Origin: Plantago major
Lineage: Eukaryota > Streptophyta > Magnoliopsida > Lamiales > Plantaginaceae
Reading direction: 5' to 3'
Assembly (NCBI GenBank): GCA_026545765.1
Contig: CM048840.1
Coordinates: forward strand, 4,113,265-4,177,264
DNA length: 64,000 nt
Shown here: positions 47,335 through 58,065 of the stretch, piece after piece
Layout: each line of letters begins with the position of its first letter
Numbering within the stretch: position 1 is the first letter of the stretch
Program-made: the position numbers and the translations under genes
Notes under the pieces: model-generated
What the model was told of the DNA's origin: nothing
Database searches by the model: none
The model's input: only the letters and a program-made list of their open reading frames with translations

Positions 47335-47705
47335 TGTTTGAATCCTTCCCTTAGTCTTCTATTGGACGCCTTTACGGTCAATCACCAATCCTTCTTTCTC
47401 CCTCTTGTGATTGGTATTCCGCCATTCAGGTTCGGTTTCCGTCCCTAACTCTTGGCTCGACACTTCGGTGTTGTGACATACTAGACGATGGGATGGCCCG
47501 GAGTTCGTCTGGTGGAGGGTCTAAGCTGACTCTGGGTTTGGGGAAATTTTGATCGTTTCACTGCCTTCGGCGTCTAGTGGTTTGGATATTTTGGTGTTAG
47601 GTAATTGTCTTTGAGTTGTATTCTGTTGGTACTGTAGCTGTGTTTGGCTGTGTATTTGAACACTCCTGGTGTTCCGGATTTTCGATCGAGGAATAATATT
47701 ATGAC
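47335..47705 (+). other. GC-richer island of unknown origin inside the Harbinger-like element
   Basis: Unlike its surroundings this 370-bp stretch is non-repetitive and GC-richer (GGATGGCCCGGAGTTCGTCT near 47491). It ends in an A-rich tail (TTCTTCAAAAGAAAA), as a truncated LINE or SINE would. No target duplication could be read. Unassigned. Confidence 0.3.
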
Positions 47706-47923
47706 TTCTTCAAAAGAAAATATAATTAATAAACGACATTTAAAATAAATTCAAGAATAAATTAAGTTTAATAGGAATTGAGAAAAGAAAATGAAATGAA
47801 AAATTAAGTTTGAAAGAAATGTGAAAATAAAATAAATTTAGGCCTCACATGTTGGAGTAGAGGGTTGGAGAGAGTTGCAGTGAGTTGATGTGGCAGAAAA
47901 AGTGGGTTGCAGAGAGTTGCAAC

Positions 47924-49406
47924 GAGTTAAATGCATATTACCCCTCCCCCTCTCGAGTTATTAAAAATGTGCGTAAAACCCCCTCAAATTTACAAATTAG
48001 TTCCAAACCCACTCAAATTATTGAAAACTGTGCGCTAAACCCTCAGTCGTTACTTTTGACGGCGAGTGAGATCCATTCGCATTAAGCGCGGGTGGAATTT
48101 TTTTAACGTTATGAGAATCCAAATTATTGAAAAAACATGTGCGCTAAACCCCCTAAGTTATTAAAAATGTGCGTAAAACACCCCCGAGTTATTAAAAATG
48201 TGTGTAACCCCCCCCCCCCCCTCCCGAGTTATTAAAAATGTGCGTGAAAACCCCTTGGCTATAAAAAATGTGCGTCAAACCCCTGAGATTATTGTTACTA
48301 AATATACACAATATGTATACACAAGATGAACAAAATAAACTGCAATAATACATTCATCATAAATTCGAAACCATAATCTTTAATAATACATAATGGTTCA
48401 AGCTTGACGTGAGATACTATCTGGTCAACCATATCTTGTGGACTGCTCATACCAACTATAAAAATCCCAATAACAAACCTCATCTAATTGAACATCACAA
48501 AATCTATTCCTTGTTCCTCCCAAGTACTGCAAAGTGGGGATGTAGTGTATCTTGCCTCCAACGAAAATGACCACGATAATCTTCTCAAATATACATCTTC
48601 ACATACCTGTTAACCATCCAAACATATAGGTCATAAAACATATCCATATTACTTCCTCGGCTCGGGTGGAATCTTCTAAAAATTATTTTACATGGTTTAG
48701 AATTGATTTATAGTCAAACGAAAAATAAAAGTGAACAAAAATCAAATGGAAAGCTTGAACCGAGACGGAGTAAGTATAAATTTAACACAACTTTGTTACT
48801 AGCTATAGATGAAGCTCATAATTCACACTAGGCAACACCATTAACTTAAGCACTAGCTTATACTAACATATATTAACCAAGCCATTTAACAATTCTATTT
48901 TTCAACATTTGAATCACTTTACACTCATTATTGTACATAGACACTTGTACGTAAACAAGATTATGCTTCTAATTTATATAAAACCTAAAGAATCAACAAG
49001 ATTATGCTTCTAATGTTAAAAAGAGGTCATTACCTTGCAAATATAATCAGTGCTAGCCATTTCGAATCACAACTCTCAGTACCAATTTGCCACATGTTCG
49101 TCACCTCTACAGCTACTCCGTTCAATCGCGTTTGAGCAGCCGATTTCTTCTTTCTATTTGGGTTAGGGTAGATGAATGGTAAAAATTGGGATAAACAGTA
49201 AATAATGTTTATATATATATATATATGAGGGTTAATTTAGTAATATTAATGTTATAACTGACGCCGTTCACGGACCATAGACGGAATTTGGAGTGAGGGT
49301 GCCTGAGAAGCATTTTAAATAACTCAAGGGGGTTGGTACTAATTCGTTAACTCGAGTGGGTTTTACGCACATTTTTGATAACTCAGGGGTAATATGCATT
49401 TAACCC
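47924..49406. mobile_element. Mutator-like element with long inverted repeats
   Basis: Terminal repeats of well over 100 bp: left GAGTTAAATGCATATTACCC and right (reverse complement) GGGTTAAATGCATATTACCC, both followed by GAGTTAT-AAAAATGTGCG. A 10-bp target duplication with one difference flanks it (GAGTTGCAAC at 47914-47923 and AAGTTGCAAC at 49407-49416), the size expected for Mutator. Subterminal sequence at 47955-48290 is a tandem array of about 30-bp GAGTTATTAAAAATGTGCGT units. No transposase. An exon-like piece on the minus strand near 49032-49060 (ATG, ASTDYICK, then GTAATG) hints at captured gene sequence. Confidence 0.8.
48652..48770. mobile_element. Stowaway-like MITE inside the Mutator-like element
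   Basis: 119 bp between TA dinucleotides. Left CTTCCTCGGCTCGG and reverse-complemented right CTCCGTCTCGGTTC are Stowaway-type (CTCCCTCCGTCC class) ends. Confidence 0.65.
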
Positions 49407-49477
49407 AAGTTGCAACTGATGGAGATGGTCTTAGCTACTGGTATTGTATGCCAAAATCAAATAGTTGTGTAATATTA

Positions 49478-49706
49478 CCTCCGGTTCATTAATAACTTCC
49501 TAGGAAAACTTTTTTTCCGAACTTTGACCATAAATTATTCGCAAATTACACGACAAAAAAATATAATAAAATTATATTATGAAAATAAATTAAGTATATT
49601 TTACTAACATAACTTTATTTTATACTTTTTGCATTTAATTTGCGAGTAATTTACGGTCAAAGTTCGGAAAAAAAAATCTCATTAGTTATTAATGGACCGG
49701 ATGGAG
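49478..49706. mobile_element. Stowaway-type MITE 1
   Basis: 229 bp, flanked by TA. The two arms are near-perfect inverted copies. The left arm has CCGGTTCATTAATAACTTCC and the right arm (reverse complement) has CCGGTCCATTAATAACTAAT; both then have CGAACTTTGACC and AATTTGCGAAT-type blocks. The whole element could fold as one hairpin. Half of a related element lies at 18892-18966. Confidence 0.85.
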
Positions 49707-49716
49707 TAATAGCTTA

Positions 49717-49966
49717 CTCCCTCCGCCCCGTAGAACTTCATACATTAGGGCTAGCGCGCAGTTTTATGCGAAAATTAAAAGTAATGATAGAATATCGAAA
49801 ATGTGGGGAAAATAGTACTTTAGTTGCAAAATGTGTAATTTTAGTGTAAAGTTGATATTGTTTATTATTTGTTGGGTATGGGGTAGCTTTCTTTTTTAGT
49901 AATATATGAAGTTCTGTGGGATGGATAAAAATGATAAATGTATGAAGTTCTGCGAGACGGAGGAAG
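49717..49966. mobile_element. Stowaway-type MITE 2
   Basis: 250 bp, flanked by TA, with ends CTCCCTCCGCCCCGTAGAAC and (reverse complement) CTTCCTCCGTCTCGCAGAAC, then a shared TTCATACATT. It lies only 10 bp from MITE 1. The first bases match the Stowaway consensus CTCCCTCCGT well. Confidence 0.88.
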
Positions 49967-50425
49967 TAATAGATTATTTACTATTAACTTTGCTATTTAT
50001 ATGTCCTAGTGGTTGTTGAGTTAGTTTTCTACATTGCAAGTTTGAGTCTTAGCCCTTATATATAACTCCATGTTACTGTTTGTTTGTTCAAACAGTATAG
50101 CATCAATATGGAAAAGATGTTCCCTATTCCAATGAGAGGCATAAGTTAAACAACACTAATGAAACAAAATGAAAAGTTAAAACGACATTGACTAGAGAAA
50201 AACCCTTTATTTACAATAGTAGATACACTTTGAGAAACCTCTATTTACATTAACAGATTGAAAATAAATATTCTTAGCAAGCTAGTTACACATAAATAAT
50301 ATAGATACTACTAAGGTGATTTAGGTTGAAGTTTCCATTCTCCATCTTGGCCTGTCACAGATTCTTCATTTCCAGCGGTGAGAATTTGCAAATCCCACCT
50401 ATCATCAACAGAGTCAATGAATGCT
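49967..50425. other. 3' flank of the CRF-type gene
   Basis: AT-rich sequence with no other gene. It should include the 3' untranslated region of the minus-strand gene ending at 50426. Confidence 0.4.
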
Positions 50426-51478
50426 CTAGGCCATCATACTTTGGTCTTGAGCAAGATACTCATCATTCACATCCCATGCCAATGACTCAAACTCATCTAA
50501 AGTTGCAGCAACCCCATCAAAACCCTCCACCACATCAATCCTGCTAATTTCGTCGAAAATCAGCGGTGGTGGCGCCCGAAAATCGAAATACTCGTCGAGA
50601 AACCATTGATCCAACGGTAAGCAATCATCAATAGCGAAATTTTCATCATTAAGACCGTAACAAGATCCTTTATTCTCAATCACGCTTCCGTTCTCACACA
50701 CATCAAGAAAACATTCATCGAACGGTAACCAGTGATCAACATCCCGATTTTCATCATTATGACCGTCAGAGGACTTTTTATTCTCGCTCGCATTTCCGTC
50801 CCCACACACATCTCCACTCGCACCAACAATTTCAAATTCAGACTTGCCCACAACATCAACGGAGCCCACATTATTTTCAAACTCGGACCGAACTGCACCC
50901 CTCAAAACAGAGGTAGGAGAAGCCAAATTCTCGCAAAACTCCTCTTTACCCGAATCATATCCCGAAACCGAGACACCGGTCTTCTGAACCGGGAAATTAG
51001 TCAAAGCGTCCGGCCCACGTATCTGAATAGCCGCCCTGTCATAAGCCAAGGCGGCCTCTTCAGCAGTGTCATGCGTCCCGAGCCACACCCTCCTCCGCTG
51101 CGTAGGATCCCGTATCTCGGCTGACCATTTGCCCCACTTCCGCAGCCTAACTCCCCGGAACTTCTTCCCTTTCGGCACCACCGGAGCTGCCTTTTTCCTC
51201 TTCACAGTACCTAACACACCCTGCCTTTCAATCCTTATCTCATTAACAATCGTTCTCTCTATCCTGAAACTCCCATTTTCACTCTCATTGTCAGAAGAGT
51301 CGGTAGCATCGTGATCAGTAACCGAAATACGAACTATACGGGGCGTACAATTTCGAAAAGATTGATTCTTGGAAGGCAGAGAAGAACATGATGTCTTGTT
51401 AGTGACAGTTGTGTGGACAAAACGCTTGACAGGCTTTGGAGGTTCTATATCCATTTTGTTGATTGATTTGATCAACAT
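50426..51478 (-). CDS. CRF-type AP2/ERF transcription factor (cytokinin response factor group)
   Basis: Single-exon gene, 350 residues from the ATG at 51478 or 342 from the second ATG at 51454 ([12 protein letters not shown]). The second is closer to where CRF proteins usually begin. The N-terminal CRF domain is seen in [13 protein letters not shown] and [16 protein letters not shown]. The AP2/ERF domain spans about 106-163 with [39 protein letters not shown] and [13 protein letters not shown]. It carries the ERF-type Ala and Asp in WSAEIRDP and [10 protein letters not shown]. The C-terminus is acidic with repeated DECFLDV/DQWFLDE blocks, likely activating. Group VI ERF proteins act in the nucleus, binding GCC-box-like sites, some induced by cytokinin. 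The two acidic blocks (near 50690-50760 and 50590-50660) look like an internal duplication. Confidence 0.93.
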   Translation of the reverse strand: MLIKSINKMDIEPPKPVKRFVHTTVTNKTSCSSLPSKNQSFRNCTPRIVRISVTDHDATDSSDNESENGSFRIERTIVNEIRIERQGVLGTVKRKKAAPVVPKGKKFRGVRLRKWGKWSAEIRDPTQRRRVWLGTHDTAEEAALAYDRAAIQIRGPDALTNFPVQKTGVSVSGYDSGKEEFCENLASPTSVLRGAVRSEFENNVGSVDVVGKSEFEIVGASGDVCGDGNASENKKSSDGHNDENRDVDHWLPFDECFLDVCENGSVIENKGSCYGLNDENFAIDDCLPLDQWFLDEYFDFRAPPPLIFDEISRIDVVEGFDGVAATLDEFESLAWDVNDEYLAQDQSMMA

Positions 51479-51741
51479 GATCAATCACATGAAGAATCAA
51501 GAATGGTGAAGTTGAAGAAGAAGAAGAGAAACAGAGTAAGTGAGGAAAGAAATGGAAAAGAGTGATTGTTGGAAGAGTATTAAAGTAAAAGATTGAAGAG
51601 AGTTACAAGGAAGAAAAGGTCTGGAGAGTAGAGTATAGTAACTGTTGGAATATGAATTTGAGATTTAAGGAAGGAAGGAAGTAGTAAATGTGGCTAAACG
51701 TAAGGGAGTTGGATCGATGAATTGATTTGATTTGATTCCCC

Positions 51742-51750
51742 ATTATATAG
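51742..51750 (-). promoter_or_regulatory. Putative TATA box of the CRF-type gene
   Basis: Reads CTATATAAT on the minus strand, about 270 bp before the start codon. The intervening leader is GA-rich on the plus strand (CT-rich in the transcript). Confidence 0.6.
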
Positions 51751-51924
51751 GAGGAACGTGTTCTTCAACCGACTATCCGCATCTTAATAAGTAGTAGTAC
51801 ATCTTAATTCCAATACTAATTCATTTTACTATTTTTTTCATCAACAAGTTACTTATGTTTTAACGGATCAATTTCAATTTTTTCCTAAAATTGTGTTTCA
51901 CTCAATTTCATTCTTAGATTCTGA

Positions 51925-52190
51925 CTCAAGCTTAGTCGAGTTTGAGTCTCGGAACAAGCTAATATTTCAAGTTCGAGACAGAAAGATTAAGCTTGTAATC
52001 CAATAAAGCTATAAATTTTAAAAATATTTGTTGAACGGAGCCTATCGAGTTTGATAAAGTACTTGAGTCGAGTAGTATTCAACTCGGTAAGTAAAATGAG
52101 CTGCTAATGAGACTCGAGCTCGACTTCAACACCTTGTCGAACAAGTCGAGCTGGAGCCTTTAGAGACGAGACGAGCCAATACTATAAAAT
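51925..52190. repeat. CTCGAGT-rich decayed repeat
   Basis: Many short GAGTCGAG, GAGCTCGA and AAGTCGAGCT words, the same composition as 20165-20450. No defined ends. Confidence 0.35.
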
Positions 52191-53289
52191 GAAATATTTA
52201 GATTTTTCATTTTATGGAAATGATATCAATTTGAATTAAATTGTACACAAAAGGTGAAATTATTTTGTTTCCTTTCAAATTATTTACGCCATCTTTGCTA
52301 GTAATAATAATGTGTTCGTTAAATTTTGAATGTTGAGTTGACAACAAACTATTTTCAAATCATAACCAAATAAACATTTAATAAAATTATACTATGACAT
52401 TCATTAATCAATAGTAGAGGTGATTTAAAAAAAGTGAAAATGATACATTATTCGGAAGAACATAACCATTTTAAAAGGTGAAAATTGTTTTCCAAACATT
52501 CGAATAATCCGAAACATATACATTGAGTTCTTTGATTCAGTTAAATATACATGTGTCAGTGAGACGGCATGAAGCAAACCATTAACTAGCGTAATGTCAG
52601 CGGAGTCAGTTTGACCAACGGTAACAAATGGTTCCCAAATGTATTTATTTTGTTCCCCCTGCCAGAAATTACTCTTCACACTAATATAAGTATCTTCTAA
52701 AATTTTGTGCTTATATCCTTAGTTGTAAATGTGTAACTTGTTGGATGCCGAACAACTTTATTTTTAATTAATGTATTACTATGCAGCGTTTAAAAATAAC
52801 AAATGTATTAAGATGGACGAGACAAGGTGAGGGAGTACAAATTTCAGTAATTTATTTTTTGTCTTGTTTTTTTCTGAATTTCTAATTGATTGAGATGATT
52901 GCCAACCAAGGAATTTAAAACTTACTGAAGTGATCTACTCCACAAAATCTGAGATTTTTTTTTAGGTAAAGAGTTTGAGTTTCACTCACTTGCCACCCAA
53001 GTAATTTGAAACTCACTCAAGTGATTTAAATTTACTCCACAAAGTCTGTGATTCAACGGCTACACAAGACACACAAATCCAATGTATGATTCCACCAAAA
53101 ATGTACTTCTAACTTATTATATAGTATTTTTTTTGTTGGATATTTCCACAGAAAACAAAACGGAGGAAGATAATTAGGTATATTTGCTAAAACTTGCACT
53201 CCACGGTCAACAAAATGACATATGTTTACCTTTTCCAATATTAAATTCCTTTTCCAAACAACTTGTTAGTATCTCACTTTTAAATTATT
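52191..53289. other. Intergenic, nothing recognised
   Basis: AT-rich; a word AAACTCACT(C/G)AAGTGAT occurs near 52918 and again near 53008, perhaps a small local duplication. No gene supported. Confidence 0.4.
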
Positions 53290-53295
53290 AATTGT

Positions 53296-53700
53296 TTGTT
53301 TGTAAAGCAATTAAAATTGACAGGGTTTTAATTTGGTTTTAAACATGAATAGTAACAAAATTATAATTGGGTTTTGAAAAATTGTATTTGAGATGGAATT
53401 AAAGTTTTATAGGTTTTATAGGGTTGTTATATAGGGTGTGTAAGACTGAAGTGATGTGTGTAAGGGTTTTTAAGATTACTTGATTGGTTTTAATGTTATT
53501 TGATTGGTTTAATGTTGTTATAATAAATGAAAAAATAAAGTGAGAGAAAAATAGTAGGTATAAAGATAAAATTTAATTGAATTATGAATAGTTGGTGATT
53601 AAAAACGGTTACAACATGATTAAAACCGTCTGACAAACAGAATAAAAATGATAACTCAATTAAAACGGGGTTTTAGCCGTTACACAAACACCCTCAAAAA
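53296..53700 (-). mobile_element. MITE-like repeat, same family as 19260-19430
   Basis: The right end, reverse-complemented, reads GGGTGTTTGTGTAACGGCTA, then CGTTTTAATTGAGTTATCAT. The left end (GTTTGTAAAGCAATTAAAAT) is a weak inverse. The interior matches the copy near 19260. Ends not fully defined. Confidence 0.45.
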
Positions 53701-54370
53701 TATTCATAATAGTACCATACACCGTACTTGTAGTACTTTGTTTTCCGTATGCAAATTTTAATTATGGATGAAATATCTATGATATCATCACCTCAAGACC
53801 TCAACAAATGCATGTTTACAAGCGTTTTTGTGCTTCCTTAACTAATGAGTATTATTTCCGACAAAAAATAAACTTTTTGTTAGAGTACAATGTTTTTGGC
53901 AAAATTTTATTAGATTATATATGTTATTTTCGTCTAAACTTAAGTGATATGAACCAAACTGAATTTATTATTAATATAAAATTCAACTGAACAGAAATTA
54001 ATGGATTTTCAGATGAAGCGAACATCACCTAGAATCAAATTAAAAATATATTTAAAAAAAATCCATAACTTAATGTTTAACCCGATATCAAACACTAATC
54101 TGAAAGTGATTAACTTATAAGATGATTGGTAGTTGATTAGTCGGTCACCATTCTTAATGTATATAGAGTAACTTAATTTCATAATAAGTCATTGACATTT
54201 ACAAAATAAATGTATTGTGCCCAGTCAATCCACCTCATTTTGGTAATGAGATGAGATAATGAGTGACTGATCTGGTCGAACAAACGCAAACAAATGTAGC
54301 ATCTCAAAAAAGAGGTGACTGATGAGATAATTAATGATCATTTCACCAGCTTGTTATGTGAAATAATTAT
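53701..54370. other. Intergenic with a small repeat end near 54011
   Basis: No gene. TTCAGATGAAGCGAACAT near 54010 resembles an end of the element at 26682-26822. Confidence 0.35.
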
Positions 54371-54611
54371 TCCATACTAGTTTCATTTACCCATTTGATT
54401 TTTTCTGGTCAACAATTACAAACTTCGTCTGTGACTCATAAATAATGTTGGTATAAAAATTTAAAAATTCATATTATTAGTACATTTTAAGTTTTCATTA
54501 TATATTTTTTAAAAATTCATTAAAAGTATTATATGTGAGTAAATCAAACTCAAAGTTGCACAGTGTTAATAAAAAAAATCAAACGGATAAAATGAAACTG
54601 GGACGGATGGA
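54371..54611. mobile_element. Stowaway-like MITE, degraded left end
   Basis: The right end GGGACGGATGGAG is a clear Stowaway terminus. The left arm AGTTTCATTTACCCATTTGA matches the reverse complement of the right arm (AGTTTCATTTTATCCGTTTGA) with few changes. TA duplication not preserved. Confidence 0.55.
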
Positions 54612-54668
54612 GCACCTAGACTGGTAATGACGAAGATGACTTGGCTAATGTGTGTTTGATAAATCTAT

Positions 54669-55605
54669 GGCCCTGTTTAGCAAAACTAGCTGAAAAGCTA
54701 GCTAGTAGCTGATTAAGTAACTGTTAGCTGAATAGGTAGCTGAAAAGCTAACTCAATAGGTAGCTGATTAACTAGCTGAAAAGCTAGCTGATTTTAATGT
54801 AGGTGTTAAGCAAATTAGCTGATAAGCTAGCTAGTATTTTATAAAATGACATAAAAAGGCATTACTCTTATTTTTTTAAATAATAGTACATCACATTTTT
54901 GTCTAATTATTTTAATATATAGTCAATGTACTTTTCACCGCCACTTTAATAACATCATTGAAAATTATCAGAAGTTGAAAATAAATATTTGTTGAGCATT
55001 CTAACTTAATACGGAAAAAAAATTAGTAACTTATGCAAGTTGCAAATAAGTACACAAAATGTATAACAAAGGTTCCAACAAATATAAAATATAAGTATAA
55101 TAGATTGAATGGTATTATCATCAGACCATATCATTGCTCAATCACAAGGATCATTCTTCATGATATATGCATAGACAAGAACTTACGTACTCAACGAATC
55201 AAAAATATACAACTAGCGCTGAAAATAAACAACTCACAAAGGAACACAGAACACTGGCAACGAGAATTCACAACTCGAGAAATTAATATTATGTAATTAA
55301 AGAAGAGCAGGAGCAGTAGCAGATTACCTGGAGCGCTAGCAAGGAGAGGCGATGGAACACAGAACGACACCGCAGTAAAAGATAGAACACGAGAATAATA
55401 CTAACGATTGGTTTTACTTTATTTAATTTATGTTAGGGATATTTTCGGAATAAAAAGATAACAAGTAGCTTTTATTTTTAAAAAAAAGCTAACCTGGGTA
55501 GCTTATTCAACCAAATTGATTTAAAAGTTCGAGTTAAATGTAATTTTTCTTAGTCAATTGTCAAAAAAAACTAATGGAGCTGGAAAGCTAGTGGTAAACA
55601 GGGCC
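54669..55605. mobile_element. PIF/Harbinger-like MITE (937 bp)
   Basis: Ends GGCCCTGTTTAGCAAAACTA and (reverse complement) GGCCCTGTTTACCACTAGCT, flanked by TAT at 54666-54668 and 55606-55608, a 3-bp target duplication. Subterminal sequence is packed with AGCTAGCT/AAGCTAGCTGA palindromes (54685-54830 and 55470-55600). No transposase frame. Superfamily is inferred from end sequence and target size. Confidence 0.7.
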
Positions 55606-56260
55606 TATATCATATTTACATTACATGCATTTTTAAACATGCCATGTTAGAAGATAAACATGCAATATTTATACCAAATATATATACTAGTAGTGTTGAT
55701 CATGTCTCTTTTAAAAACTGTCTTTTGCAAAAGATGATCGGTAACCTTGTCAATTTTATTTTTTGGCAAACACCAAATGATGATAAAGATGACTTAATTA
55801 AGTAGTATAGTTAATTTATAATTATTATAATTATCGTTTGACTTATTGGAACGAGATAAATTTAACTATTAATACATATTATGATTCAATGCCTTGAAGT
55901 CGAATATATTAGGTCGAAAAGAATAAACCGTCTTACTATATTTTTAAACAACGCATTGACACGAAAAATGCCATGAAGACTCGAATATAAATTGTGTTTG
56001 CTACTACTGCTAAGCAATATTAATTCTAAGCAAGTTCACAAGCATGTAACGTACATTGTTCGATGAACTACCATGTTGTTTTAATCATTTGATTGTGAAA
56101 TGTAAAGAGAGGTCAATGTTAATAAATACTCTATCTGTCTAAATAAACATTTTATAAGTTGATTCTTTTAAAATTATGAAAACGACATTATGACAAAGTT
56201 AAACAGTTGAATCTAAAAATAGATAATCACTCATCCAGTATCTTAGAAATCAGTACATAC
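55606..56260. other. Intergenic, nothing recognised
   Basis: AT-rich with no gene or element end I can support. Confidence 0.4.
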
Positions 56261-56440
56261 TGTTTTGATCCGTCCCAAATCAATTACCCATTAATTTAAT
56301 GGAAAATTTATCTTATATTTTATTCACTATCTGTCATACTTTATTCACTATTTATCATATTTTATTCACTATCTCTCTTACTTTATTCAATTTTTTCTTA
56401 AAAATTGTGTCCGACCCCGCGGGTAATTGACGGAGGGAAT
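56261..56440. mobile_element. Stowaway-like MITE with internal tandem repeat
   Basis: Left TTTTGATCCGTCCCAAATCA, right (reverse complement) TTCCCTCCGTCAATTACCCG. Both arms share ATTACCC. The middle has about three copies of TTTATTCACTATCT(G/C)TC. TA flanks are present on both sides. Confidence 0.55.
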
Positions 56441-56964
56441 ATGTAACATAAAACTTTATACATTACCAGACAATGAAAATTAACCACAAATAATAAATAA
56501 TTAAAATTGTTACTAAAATATTAAAATACACATTTTACCACTAGAATGTATATTTTCCACATTTATACATTATTTATTTTAATCATTCAAGTAAAAATAT
56601 ATACGAACTTGATGTATGAAGTTATTTGAGACGAGAATAGCTAGTGTTGACTGTGCTTAATAAGGTAAGAATGACTTCAAACTTGAGCGTGAAGGGAAAG
56701 AAACCGATTTATTCAGTCTACGAGGAGACATATATCATCGTCACCCTCAAAATGCATCATCGTACGGAACGGCAGACATATATTACTAACTCTTAAATAG
56801 TCTAACACATTATAAACGTGTAAGCACAACAAAATATGTGAACTTGCTTTTAAATTCACAAAAAATTGCACTTCGCTAACTAAAAATAAGAAAAAGAGAA
56901 TGGGCATTTTATTAGATGTGAGGCCCACGGGTCTCAAAATCCTTATACTGCAGTTTGGATGTGG

Positions 56965-57610
56965 GTAAATTCTAGGGTTGCACGCGGACGGGTGTGGGTG
57001 GATTTTTATCAAATATTCAACCGACTCACCTATAACGTGTGGACATAATATTGAACCATGGAGGGTGAATAATTTATCAAACCGCGATAGGCGGTTGACA
57101 TTTAAAGCGGGTGAATGGCGGACGGATGGCGGACGGGTTCAACGTATAAAATAAACATGCTATAATATGTTCGAAGAACATAAATATAAGTTTCAATAGG
57201 AAATAAAACACTCTATGAACAAATACTATCACTATACATGTATAAGTTCCAATACATCCAAAATACAGGTACATTAATTCCAAATAGAAGTCATCAATTA
57301 GTCTTATAAAGTCTAAAATTTAAAATGCAAAAGATAGGTGAAAATGTCACAAGTACTGGACTCATGTTGTTGATATATAAAATTGCTCCAAACTCATGCT
57401 GCTTGTGTGAAGTTGGAAAAGGGCAAAAGAAATTAATCCTAGTTTCTTAGTTCTTACTCCTACTATATAATTTTATAATAAAAATTAAAATTAAAAATGT
57501 ATATGTAACTTATATAGGCGGGTAGGTCGACACCCGCCACCCGCCCGCCAGAAGCGGATTGTAATTTTTGACCCATAACGGATATTTTTAAAAATTTCAA
57601 CCGGCGGGTG
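56965..57610. repeat. GCGGGTGG-rich decayed repeat, possibly hAT-like
   Basis: The left part TAGGGTTGCACGCGGACGGG and the right part CGACACCCGCCACCCGCCCG are roughly inverse in composition, the pattern of a known class of plant hAT-like repeats with CGGGCGG arms. No 8-bp target duplication found. Confidence 0.35.
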
Positions 57611-57771
57611 CTTGATTAGCGACAATGGGATTTTTAATGTCTGTTCAATAAGAATTCGTACGATCTCACCCCTCAATATTCATGGTGAATTCCATATCAC
57701 ATATTAGAACGCAAAGGGTGCATAAGAGTTGTAAGACCATTTACTCTCAGGTGAAAGAGACTCTCAGATTA

Positions 57772-58065
57772 GGCATCCGTCTCACCTCCAACTTGAGAAA
57801 ATATTGTGGGAGACATCCCTCGAAGGTCCTTTAGTACCTTTTGAGGCTTCGACTTGAATAATAAGGCAAATGCAATAGGATGTGATTTTGTGAATGTCCC
57901 TTATAAAAACGACTAGAGCTTTTACCTCAAAGAGAAGGCAGCAGCAAGGTGGAAGGTGAGTTGGGGAAGTCCAGAGTACCTTTGAGAGGCTTCACCTCCA
58001 ACAATCGTCATCATAGTGGGAGAGGGGACCCTAGAAGATAATCATGTACCTTTCTAGGCTAGAGT
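57772..58065 (+). repeat. Three diverged 70-75 bp units
   Basis: Units at about 57774-57855, 57922-57991 and 57992-58062 each begin ACCTC(C/A)AA and end GTACCTTT-nnn-GGCT. The first and third share CACCTCCAAC and GTGGGAGA; the first two end alike in GAGGCTTC. Origin unknown; no open frame runs across them. Confidence 0.5.

Larger units (their letters stand above)
46781..49430. mobile_element. PIF/Harbinger-like non-autonomous element holding a Mutator-like insertion
   Basis: The left end GACCATCTCCAACAGAGTTG and the reverse complement of the right end GACCATCTCCATCAGTTGCA form terminal repeats. Both are flanked by the 3-bp duplication TTA (46778-46780 and 49431-49433), the target size of PIF/Harbinger. 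Subterminal GTTGCAACTC words occur at both ends. Removing the inserted 1.5-kb element leaves about 1.16 kb with no transposase. Long T runs (46925-47070) make the interior unstable. Confidence 0.7.

Noticed and set aside
50732-51314. Open frames on the plus strand of 130 and 82 codons
   Set aside because: Antisense shadows of the AP2/ERF gene.
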